Assembly (NCBI RefSeq): GCF_024158915.1
Contig: NZ_JAMZGF010000041.1
Coordinates: 1-45,443 of the forward strand
DNA length: 45,443 bases
Source: Chryseobacterium sp. S0630
GTDB lineage: Bacteria; Bacteroidota; Bacteroidia; Flavobacteriales; Weeksellaceae
Reading direction: 5' to 3'
The notes beneath the pieces were generated by a model. The model made no database searches. It saw only the letters and a program-made list of their open reading frames with translations, and was not told the DNA's origin. The stretch's first letter is position 1; each line of letters starts with the position of its first letter. The position numbers and the translations under genes were made by a program. This document shows positions 15,923-22,569 of the stretch, in pieces.

Positions 15923-16020
15923 GAGATTCAAAAATGAGCGGCAATTTAATAAAACTCAAAATAAATAATAAATATGAGGTGGATATTATGAATTATTTAA
16001 CATAAATGAATAGAGAATTA

Positions 16021-16066
16021 AAAATGCGAAAAGACGAATTCACACTTCTGCAATTTCGCCTTTTTA
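16021..16066 (-). terminator. Terminator of the 2-hydroxyacid dehydrogenase gene
   Basis: GCGAAA (16027-16032) and TTTCGC (16055-16060) form the stem, flanked by A5 and T5 runs, with an AT-rich interior that can pair further. It lies 27 bases past the stop codon. Confidence 0.65.
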
Positions 16067-16092
16067 CTGTTTTATAATTTTGCGTTCTATTC

Positions 16093-17022
16093 TTAACAAT
16101 GTGAAGCTACTATTTTATCTACAATAAACTGAGCCAGTTTTTCTTTACTCTGATGCGTCCAGCCTGCAATATGGGGTGTGACAATTGCTTTTTCTGATTC
16201 CAGAAGATATTTTAAATCTTCATTTTCAGATTCTATGTTCTCGAAAGAAGACTTTTCATACTCCAATACATCCAGACAAGTCCCTTTTACCTTTCCTGAT
16301 TTCAACCCTTCTACTAAACTTTTAGTTTCAACATTCTTTCCTCTTGCTGTATTCACGAAATAAAAGTCGTTTTTCATTTCCTGAATGAATGTTTGATCAA
16401 TAAGATAATGCGTTTCTGACGTTAGAGGAATATGTAAACTTACAACCTCTGCAGATTGTTTTAATTCTTCTAATGAAACCTGTGTTGCATATTCATCAGA
16501 AAGGTCAGGAAGAATATCATGGAAAATCACCTTACATCCGAATCCTGAAAGTCTTTTTGCAGTAGCTTTTCCCATGTTTCCATATCCAATTAATCCTACT
16601 GTTTTCCCTAACAACTCGTCACCTCTGTTTTCTTCACGTTTCCAGATCCCGTTTTTCACTTCCTGAGAAGCAATAAAAAGTCTGTTCATAATAACAAGCA
16701 GCATTCCCACTACATGCTCCGCCACAGAATCTCTATTTCCCTCCGGAGAATTAATCAGCTGAATTCCCAGTTTTTCGGCAACAGGAATATCAATATTTTC
16801 CATTCCGGCACCTACTCTTGCGATGAATTTCAGGTTCTTTCCTTTTTCCAGAAAGTTTTTGTTAAGTGGGATACGGCTTCTGATAATAATTCCGTCGTAA
16901 TTCTCAATTTTATCACAAACCTCATCATAAGACGACGTAAAATCCTCTTCCAAAATAAAATTCTGAGCCAAAAGCTGTTCAGTAATAAGAGGATGATTTT
17001 TATCTAAAAGAAGTATTTTCAT
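16093..17022 (-). CDS. D-2-hydroxyacid dehydrogenase, phosphoglycerate-dehydrogenase-like
   Basis: A 309-residue NAD-dependent dehydrogenase. The nucleotide-binding motif is VGLIGYGNMGKA (GxGxxG, near 143-154). The catalytic Arg is in VNTARGKN, the Glu in LDVLEYEKS and the His in VTPHIAGWT. Compared with SerA it has no C-terminal ACT domain, as in short 3-phosphoglycerate dehydrogenases of Bacteroidetes. Serine synthesis is likely, but serC is not adjacent, so other 2-hydroxyacids are possible. Its ATG lies only two bases from the GTG-rich repeat at 17025-17069, so its promoter or leader is made of repeat sequence. Confidence 0.85.
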   Translation of the reverse strand: MKILLLDKNHPLITEQLLAQNFILEEDFTSSYDEVCDKIENYDGIIIRSRIPLNKNFLEKGKNLKFIARVGAGMENIDIPVAEKLGIQLINSPEGNRDSVAEHVVGMLLVIMNRLFIASQEVKNGIWKREENRGDELLGKTVGLIGYGNMGKATAKRLSGFGCKVIFHDILPDLSDEYATQVSLEELKQSAEVVSLHIPLTSETHYLIDQTFIQEMKNDFYFVNTARGKNVETKSLVEGLKSGKVKGTCLDVLEYEKSSFENIESENEDLKYLLESEKAIVTPHIAGWTHQSKEKLAQFIVDKIVASHC

Positions 17023-17024
17023 AG

Positions 17025-17069
17025 TTTAAACACGAATGACACTAATTTATTTCACAAATAACACAAATT
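17025..17069 (-). repeat. GTG-rich dispersed repeat, downstream arm of the GxxExxY cassette
   Basis: On the minus strand the segment is a run of TTTGTG/ATTCGTG/TTAGTG units spaced 8-13 bases apart. It resembles 37991-38033 closely and is inverted relative to 17480-17534. It overlaps the pseudogene stop codon and ends two bases before the dehydrogenase ATG. Confidence 0.75.
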
Positions 17070-17454
17070 ATAAAGTACCGTTAATTACTCTCTTAACCCC
17101 ATTTTTAAACTGAAGTGTATTGAAGTTGATCAATATCCCAAGTTTACAATTACTCAGACGAAGGTAAGTAAGTATTTGTGCTAAGTGAATATTCTGTAAT
17201 GATTCTATAGATTTTATTTCCAGCACAAATTTTTTCTCAATCAAAAAGTCAAGTCTATAGCCAACATCCATTTTAACTTCATCATAAATTAATGGCATCG
17301 GTTTTTGTCTTTCTACAAGAATATCATGTTTACTTAATTCATAAAACAGGCATTCTTCATAAGCACTTTCCAAAAGTCATGGTCCAAGAGATTTATGAAC
17401 TATATACCCTGCTTCATAAACAATTTTTGATATATCATTTTCTGAAATATCCAT
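17068..17454 (-). pseudogene. GxxExxY protein (PDDEXK_3, nuclease-like), broken by one nonsense codon
   Basis: From the ATG at 17454 the frame reads MDISENDISKIVYEAGYIVH, KSLGP, then TGA (17377-17379), then LLESAYEECLFYEL and onward without interruption. Intact family members have Gly at this place (GPGLLESAYEE); one G-to-T change of GGA gives the TGA, removing the first residue of the name-giving motif. The remaining 128-codon frame is complete and keeps the PD-(D/E)xK-type residues in YRLDFLIEKKFVLEIKS. The family is assigned to the PD-(D/E)xK nuclease superfamily and its role is unknown. A TTG at 17373 could restart translation, but the product would lack the N-terminal part. Confidence 0.85.
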
Positions 17455-17479
17455 TTTGATTATTTTTTCATCTGACTGG

Positions 17480-17534
17480 GCACAAACCATTTGTGAAAAT
17501 TTGTGCCAACCATTTGTGTTTTTTGTGTTTTATT
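17480..17534 (+). repeat. GTG-rich dispersed repeat, upstream arm of the GxxExxY cassette
   Basis: On the plus strand it reads as CATTTGTG, AATTTGTG, CATTTGTG and TTTTGTG units, so it is inverted relative to 17025-17069. It begins 25 bases upstream of the pseudogene start and runs over the stop codon of the thioesterase gene. Confidence 0.7.
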
Positions 17535-18072
17535 TCTTGTCTTTTTTAGACTCCTGCGGTTCCTGGAATAACTTTTTAAGTTCTACAGATTCCAAAGGTT
17601 TCATTCTTCCGGAAAGGATTAATGAAAGTTCTTTTCTACGGAATGCTGCTGCAAATCTTTCTTTTTCTTCCTCTGTTTCAGGAATCATTTCCGGAATAGG
17701 AATCGGACGATTGAATTCATCCACTGCAACAAACGTATAAATCCCTGCATTTGTATGAATTTTCTTCTGGTTAATCGGATCATCCAACCATACATCTACA
17801 TACACTTCCATGGAAGTAGAGAATGCTCTGGAAACTTTAGATTCCAATACCACTACACCTCCTTCCGGAATCGGATGGTTGAAAGATACGTGGTTTACAG
17901 AAGCTGTTACTACTCTTCTTTCACAGTGTCTTGCTGCAGAAATAGATGCACAACGGTCCATTTTTGCCAGAAGTTCACCACCGAAAAGGTTTCTTAAAGA
18001 GTTGGTTTCGTTCGGAAGAACGATATTGGTCATAATAGTCAGAGATTCTGACGCTTTTTTTATTTTTGCCAT
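17530..18072 (-). CDS. Acyl-CoA thioesterase, hotdog fold
   Basis: A 180-residue hotdog thioesterase that hydrolyses acyl-CoA to free acid and CoA. The conserved stretch LRNLFGGELLAKMDRCASISA is followed by VTASVNHVSFNHPIPEG and AGIYTFVAVDEFNRPIPIPE, matching the YciA/ACOT7 group. The catalytic Asp is probably the one in AKMDRCA. The C-terminus is a Lys-rich tail. Its start overlaps the HU-domain gene by 13 bases, so the two are cotranscribed. The stop codon sits at the edge of the GTG-rich repeat, which shows how tightly the GxxExxY cassette is inserted. Confidence 0.9.
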   Translation of the reverse strand: MAKIKKASESLTIMTNIVLPNETNSLRNLFGGELLAKMDRCASISAARHCERRVVTASVNHVSFNHPIPEGGVVVLESKVSRAFSTSMEVYVDVWLDDPINQKKIHTNAGIYTFVAVDEFNRPIPIPEMIPETEEEKERFAAAFRRKELSLILSGRMKPLESVELKKLFQEPQESKKDKK

Positions 18073-18812
18073 CTAGTCTTAGTGTTGTTTGGGACAGCCG
18101 GAGCAGGTTTCATTCCTTTTCCGACAGGTTTTACTAATGAATCTTTTTTCAAAGAATCTGAAACAGGTGTTTCCGGGGTATGTACCATCACTTTTACCGT
18201 ATCTTTTACAATTCTATGGGTAGAGGTCTGTACGGAAACATTATTGAAAGATTTTTTTCCAAAAAGAAGTTCCTGTTGGGTAAACGCAAGGTATAAAATT
18301 CCAAGAACCGGAATAACCAGAAGGAAAATCCAAAGAATTGTTTTTTTGAATTTAAAATCCTTTTCGCGATTCACTGTGGTATTCACTTTTTCCCCGTTAT
18401 TGATATCTGAGAATCTGATTTCCTCCAATCCGTAAAAATCCGGACGTCCGGATTCTATTCTTTTTCCCTTGAAATGAGTGTGCCCTTCTTCAATGAAGAC
18501 TGTTCCAAGGTTTTGAATTTCAAGAACCTGTTCGGCCTGAAGTTTTTTCTTCCAAAAATCAGTCTGAATTTTAAGATCACTTTTTGAAGCTTCCAGAGAC
18601 ATCTGTTTTTGTTCTGCAATAAAAGCAGCAAGATCTTCAGCCTGTACTTCGTAATCTATTGTAAATTCAATCTGACTGGCCGGAGGCAGAATGCTTCCGT
18701 TTTCAGAATTAATAATTGCCTTAGAATTTTTCAGTGAAAACACCCCAAAGCCTGGAACTGTGGCAGTTCCAAATTGTTTTAAGTATTCTAAAATATATGC
18801 TGAAATATTCAT
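18060..18812 (-). CDS. HU-domain (CCDC81-like) membrane protein
   Basis: A 250-residue protein with two HU-like winged modules (about 1-75 and 76-125; VPGFGVFSLKNSKA and IQNLGTVFIEEGHTHFKGKR are the beta-arm regions). A single membrane span follows (about 157-177, ILWIFLLVIPVLGILYLAF), then a low-complexity Thr/Pro/Lys tail. In Bacteroidetes this arrangement often ends in a peptidoglycan-binding SPOR domain; none is seen here. A cytoplasmic HU part and an external tail suggest a role at the envelope, possibly in division. It is first in an operon with the thioesterase. A -7 box TAAATTTG ends 7 bases before its ATG. Confidence 0.78.
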   Translation of the reverse strand: MNISAYILEYLKQFGTATVPGFGVFSLKNSKAIINSENGSILPPASQIEFTIDYEVQAEDLAAFIAEQKQMSLEASKSDLKIQTDFWKKKLQAEQVLEIQNLGTVFIEEGHTHFKGKRIESGRPDFYGLEEIRFSDINNGEKVNTTVNREKDFKFKKTILWIFLLVIPVLGILYLAFTQQELLFGKKSFNNVSVQTSTHRIVKDTVKVMVHTPETPVSDSLKKDSLVKPVGKGMKPAPAVPNNTKTRWQK

Positions 18813-18819
18813 TTGGCAG

Positions 18820-18827
18820 CAAATTTA
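18820..18827 (-). promoter_or_regulatory. -7 box TAAATTTG directly before the HU-domain gene
   Basis: An exact TAnnTTTG match ending 7 bases before the ATG at 18812, so transcription would begin at or near the start codon. A -33 box at 19-20 bases is not evident. Confidence 0.4.
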
Positions 18828-18865
18828 TAACTTTTTCGGGACTTTTTGTAATATTTAATGGATAT

Positions 18866-18889
18866 AAAAAAGACTGCCGGAGCAGCCTT
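18866..18889 (-). terminator. Second terminator after the thiamin-type TonB receptor
   Basis: On the minus strand GGCTGC and GCAGTC (one G-T wobble) enclose a 4-base loop and are followed by six T. It lies between the receptor operon and the HU-domain gene promoter. Confidence 0.65.
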
Positions 18890-18905
18890 TTAATTATTCT
18901 GTATT

Positions 18906-18938
18906 AAAAAAGGAATACCATTATTCAAATCCTTTTTT
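18906..18938 (-). terminator. First terminator after the thiamin-type TonB receptor
   Basis: A perfect 9-bp repeat AAAAAAGGA / TCCTTTTTT with a 15-base loop. It is the AAAAGG...CCTTTT type seen after katA and lies about 97 bases past the receptor stop codon. Confidence 0.7.
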
Positions 18939-19034
18939 AAAAGCTTTACTATTATGGTTTTAAGAGAAAAAAGCTGAAAAATAAAGGAACAGATTTGTGG
19001 TTCCATAGATCTATTCCCTAAACTTTTTTCCTGA

Positions 19035-21170
19035 TTACTGAATCTTCCAGCTTATTCCAAACATAAAGTTCGTTCCTGCCTGTGAAAAATAATACGGTTG
19101 GCCTTCATATACAGATCCGTTGTTCACATATTTCTTGTTGAACAGGTTATTCACCAATAGCTTTAATGCAATTTCATTATTAGCAATTTTAAACTGATAC
19201 TGCGCATTGAAATCTGTCAGGAAATAATCTTTAAGCTGAAGATTCGCATCTTCGGTATTGTCCAGATATTGTTTTCCAACATACTGATTCATTAAAGCAA
19301 ACTGGAAATTCTTTGTAGGATTGAATTTCAGGCTTATATTGGCAATTACATTCGGAGAGAATGAAATCTGAGTATTTCCAAGGCTTTTAGGCAAATCTCC
19401 ATTTTGAATATTGAAATCCTGATTTCTGTTCTGACTTAACGTTACGTTTCCTGAAACCTCCCATTGTTTAGATAGTTTTGCCAAAGCACCTACTTCAACC
19501 CCTCTTCTGTAGCTCTTCCCTGAATTTGTTCTGATAAATGCTCCTACGTTATTCAGTTCTCCGTTCAACACCAACTGGTTCACATAATACATATAGTAAA
19601 CATTGGCCGTCAATGAAACAATCCCGAACTGTTTTTCAAAACCTGCTTCAATATCATGAAGTTTTTCTGCTTTCACATCGTTATTGGCCATCAGATCATC
19701 TCTGTTGGGTTCACGATGAGCATGAGCGTATGAAAGGAAAATTTTACCTCCGTCAATCCTGTAATTCACTCCGGCTTTAGGATTAAAGAACAGCCAGTTT
19801 TTACTTAAATCTGCACCTTCACCGTCCCCTGCCATCAGGATCTTAGTATTGTAATTAATTTTTCTAAGCTGTAAATCACCAAAGAATTCAAAATTATTCA
19901 CTCTTAATAAAGCTTTTGCAAAACCAGACACTTCATTCTTCACAGAGCGGTTTCTGTAATATTCGCTTTCATCAATCTGAGGGAAAAATACTCCCGTCAC
20001 ATTTCCATAGTGTCTTCCGTAATACTGATTCACAACGGCACCAAAGTTCAGATCCAGATTTTCAAACTTCCCGTACAATGTAGAAACCATTCCGTAGAAA
20101 TCGTTATTCAGCCATTTTTTTCTGATAAAATCTGAGTATTTTATAGTTTGTCCACCTTCAATGATATTAGGCAGATTGTACCTTGAGAAAGGATTTCCCT
20201 GTTTATAGTTTTCGTAATATCCTTTTCCCTTTGTATAGTGGAACGTGGTTTCCAGATTCCAGCGGTCACTGAATTTCTGCTCCCAAAGCAACTGATAATG
20301 ATTCTGTCTGTAATTATCCGTTTCATTATCATAGAAACTTACAATATTCTCCCAATTGGCATCGTAGATCGCTCCTGAAATATTGAATTTCGGGTCCGTT
20401 TCCCAGGTTTTACGGTCAATACCATTCCATGCCTGATACGTTTTCTCTTTTCCTCCGAAGGCCATTAAACGTAATTTCGTATTTCCTTCTTCAAATAAAG
20501 CAGTGAAATTATAAGAATGTAAATTGGATGAAGCTCTGTCTATATATCCGTCAGAATGAATATGGGTATATCTTCCCATCACGGAAAGACGGTTTTTCCA
20601 GAACTTTCCGGAGCCTATTTCTGCTGAATATTTATAGGTATTAAATGATCCGTAACTGTCATCTGTTTTAAAATAAAACTTCTCTTCCGGATCTTTAGAA
20701 AGTACATTAATACTTGCTCCGAAGGCAGACACTCCATTATTGGAAGTTCCTACTCCTCTCTGAATGACAATCTGTGAGGCAGAACTTGTTAAATCCGGAA
20801 CGTTGACAAAAAATGTCCCCTGGCTTTCAGAATCGTTGTAGGGAACACCATTCATCATGACATTGATAGCACTTCCTGAAACACCACGGATTCTGAAACC
20901 GGTGTAACCTACTCCGTTTCCAGCATCGGAAGTAGAAATAATGGAGGTTTGATTTTTCAAAAGAATAGGAAGATCCTGTCCCAGATTCTTACTGTCCAGA
21001 TCTTTCTGTACATTGATGATTTCCTTTGCTACCGGCAGTCTTTTGGTAAAGTTGACTGCCTCAATTTCCCTGACCTTTAGGGAATCTTTATTCTGGGCCT
21101 GTATAAAAGCTACAGAGCCTACACTAAGCCCTAAAAAAAATAATCCTTTCATTCTATAAATCTTTAACAT
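19035..21170 (-). CDS. TonB-dependent receptor under TPP control, probable thiamin-compound importer
   Basis: An outer-membrane active transporter of 711 residues. The signal peptide ends near FIQAQ (residue 26), the plug domain spans about 40-165 (GFRIRGVSGSAINVMMNGVP) and a 22-strand barrel follows, ending in FMFGISWKIQ with aromatic residues near the terminus. The TPP riboswitch at 21271-21343 indicates transport of thiamin or a precursor, matching the thiamin-regulated receptors described for Bacteroidetes. The ATG at 21152 is an alternative start that gives a shorter signal peptide (MKGLFFLGLSVG). It stands alone, with terminators at 18906-18938 and 18866-18889. Substrate is inferred from regulation only. 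Confidence 0.88.
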   Translation of the reverse strand: MLKIYRMKGLFFLGLSVGSVAFIQAQNKDSLKVREIEAVNFTKRLPVAKEIINVQKDLDSKNLGQDLPILLKNQTSIISTSDAGNGVGYTGFRIRGVSGSAINVMMNGVPYNDSESQGTFFVNVPDLTSSASQIVIQRGVGTSNNGVSAFGASINVLSKDPEEKFYFKTDDSYGSFNTYKYSAEIGSGKFWKNRLSVMGRYTHIHSDGYIDRASSNLHSYNFTALFEEGNTKLRLMAFGGKEKTYQAWNGIDRKTWETDPKFNISGAIYDANWENIVSFYDNETDNYRQNHYQLLWEQKFSDRWNLETTFHYTKGKGYYENYKQGNPFSRYNLPNIIEGGQTIKYSDFIRKKWLNNDFYGMVSTLYGKFENLDLNFGAVVNQYYGRHYGNVTGVFFPQIDESEYYRNRSVKNEVSGFAKALLRVNNFEFFGDLQLRKINYNTKILMAGDGEGADLSKNWLFFNPKAGVNYRIDGGKIFLSYAHAHREPNRDDLMANNDVKAEKLHDIEAGFEKQFGIVSLTANVYYMYYVNQLVLNGELNNVGAFIRTNSGKSYRRGVEVGALAKLSKQWEVSGNVTLSQNRNQDFNIQNGDLPKSLGNTQISFSPNVIANISLKFNPTKNFQFALMNQYVGKQYLDNTEDANLQLKDYFLTDFNAQYQFKIANNEIALKLLVNNLFNKKYVNNGSVYEGQPYYFSQAGTNFMFGISWKIQ

Positions 21171-21194
21171 TTAATGAATAAAAGGGGTGATTAT

Positions 21195-21266
21195 GAGATA
21201 ATTGATAAATAGTAAATGATACGTGATGTTTACCGATCATTTATCGCTAATCATCTATCAATTATT
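21195..21266. repeat. Imperfect palindrome inside the 5' leader of the TonB receptor
   Basis: ATAATTGATAAATAG-TAAATGAT near 21197-21219 is answered by ATCATTTATCGCTAATCATCTATCAATTAT at about 21237-21266. It lies between the TPP aptamer and the ATG, so it is transcribed and would form the largest hairpin of the leader. Similar AATGATAAATGAT palindromes are frequent in this genus as I recall. Confidence 0.65.
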
Positions 21267-21270
21267 TAAA

Positions 21271-21343
21271 TGGTTCCCTAAACAGCATTACCTGTTCCAG
21301 GTTCATTGGGTATAATCTCAGCCTGTTAAAGCACCCCTTTATT
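21271..21343 (-). promoter_or_regulatory. TPP riboswitch (THI element) of the TonB receptor
   Basis: Minus-strand conserved blocks in order: GGGGTGC, GGCTGAGA, ACCC, GAACCTG, GGTAATGC and TAGGGAAC. They form the thiamin-pyrophosphate aptamer. It starts at the expected transcription start after the -7 box at 21351-21358. About 100 bases separate it from the ATG, including the palindrome at 21195-21266, so control could be at translation or by an alternative fold. No T-run terminator is evident in between. Confidence 0.93.
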
Positions 21344-21350
21344 TCAGCTG

Positions 21351-21358
21351 CAAAATTA
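21351..21358 (-). promoter_or_regulatory. -7 box TAATTTTG of the TPP-controlled receptor
   Basis: An exact TAnnTTTG element ending 7 bases before the first aptamer base, so the aptamer begins at the 5' end of the RNA. No good -33 box at 19-20 bases. Confidence 0.5.
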
Positions 21359-21476
21359 CAAAAAATATATGAATTGGAATTCGGGTTTCGAGATGCAGGA
21401 TAGTGGGTTACGAGGTGCGAGACTCAGGGTGTTAGGTTGAGGGTTACGCAATGGAAAAAATACTACGAAAAATAGG

Positions 21477-21510
21477 AGTTATCAGATGAATCATTCATCA
21501 CTTATAACTC
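21477..21510 (-). terminator. Hairpin after the WG-repeat gene
   Basis: GAGTTAT and ATAACTC arms enclose an inner GATGAAT/ATTCATC palindrome, followed on the minus strand by CCTATTTTT. It begins just after the stop codon of the gene at 21512. Probable weak terminator or repeat. The stretch 21380-21455 next to it is a low-complexity GGGTTACGAGGT-like sequence with no gene. Confidence 0.5.
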
Positions 21511-21511
21511 T

Positions 21512-22282
21512 CTAGTAAGTTTTGTTGTTGGCGTCGATATAGTAGTAATTCGAGCCATCTTTTGTTACTTCAAACATCTTACCCAGTTTCCAGCTGAAGT
21601 TTCGCTTAATATTGGAATATTCAAACGGAATGATAATCTTATTATTAACATCGATGATTCCAAATTTATCATTATTGGAAGCAACAATCATCGGATTAGC
21701 CACATCATCTCCTTCAAGAATGAACAGATACTGATATTGAGGATAGATCTGATATTGTCTGTAATCGGCTGCATTCACAAATTTTGATTTTTCAATGATT
21801 CCGTAAAAACCATTCAGGATATAGGCCTGAAATAACTGTTGTTTATATTCTTCAAATTTACATTTTCCAAAATCTGCTTCTTTGAACTGATACACTCTCT
21901 TTCCAGACTGATCCACACGATAAGAAATCATATTTTTTTCTACCGTAGCATAGTCTCTTGTTCCAAATTTTCTGACTTTTTCATTAGGAGAATTCAGAAG
22001 ATTGCAGTCTTCATAAAAAAATACCGCGATATGATATTCCGGCTGGATAATAAATTTCCCATTCTGATTGACATATCCGAACTGATCACCTTTTTTCTTA
22101 GGAATCAAAACCGGAAGATCTTTATTGATCACCACCAGATCAGCATTAGGTTTATTAGCTGCAGCTGCTTTTTTAGTCGTGGTTTTTGATCCTTTCTTCA
22201 AGGGAACTTTCTTCACAGATTGGGTCTGTGAGAAAACGAAAATCGAAATAAAAACACACAAAACATTCAGGATATTTTTCAT
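21512..22282 (-). CDS. Exported WG-repeat protein
   Basis: A protein of 256 residues from the chosen ATG, with a signal peptide (MKNILNVLCVFISIFVFSQ). A Lys/Ala-rich linker follows, then WG-type beta repeats: DQFGYVNQNGKFIIQPEYH near the N-terminal third and DKFGIIDVNNKIIIPFEYS near the C-terminal end, with a divergent repeat between. WG repeats probably form a beta scaffold in periplasmic or surface proteins; no enzymatic residues are visible. It is a single-gene unit. Another ATG three codons upstream (22291) is possible, but GGAG between the two favours 22282. Confidence 0.78.
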   Translation of the reverse strand: MKNILNVLCVFISIFVFSQTQSVKKVPLKKGSKTTTKKAAAANKPNADLVVINKDLPVLIPKKKGDQFGYVNQNGKFIIQPEYHIAVFFYEDCNLLNSPNEKVRKFGTRDYATVEKNMISYRVDQSGKRVYQFKEADFGKCKFEEYKQQLFQAYILNGFYGIIEKSKFVNAADYRQYQIYPQYQYLFILEGDDVANPMIVASNNDKFGIIDVNNKIIIPFEYSNIKRNFSWKLGKMFEVTKDGSNYYYIDANNKTY

Positions 22283-22547
22283 ATTCTCCATTTGTTTACA
22301 AAAATACGACCAAAAATAGATATTATAAAATTCATATTTATAAAGAATCTAAATAATTTCATTCTTATAAAATAGTAAAATTTCGTAATTTTGGGAACAT
22401 TTTGAATTGTTTGATAATTTTAAAAAACTTTTGAAAAAGTGTAGATTATGCTGACTTTATTCGGTTAATGTTGCATCAAAATGCGAGAACTCAAAATGTC
22501 ATTAATTGTATTTATACACACCGGTAAAGAAAAAGCAGGCCTACCTT

Positions 22548-22555
22548 TAATTTTG
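22548..22555 (+). promoter_or_regulatory. Possible acnB -7 box TAATTTTG
   Basis: An exact TAnnTTTG match 14 bases before the acnB ATG. A second exact match lies at 22386-22393. Neither has a TTTG at the standard distance, so which one is used is open. Confidence 0.35.
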
Positions 22556-22569
22556 AAAGACCTTCTATT

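Noticed and set aside
17068..17373. An intact short nuclease-like gene starting at a TTG
   Set aside because: The family N-terminus is encoded upstream in the same frame behind a TGA, so a disrupted longer gene is the better explanation.
21380..21455. Structured RNA in the gap upstream of the TPP-controlled receptor
   Set aside because: The GGGTTACGAGGT-like sequence is low in complexity and shows no convincing stem.
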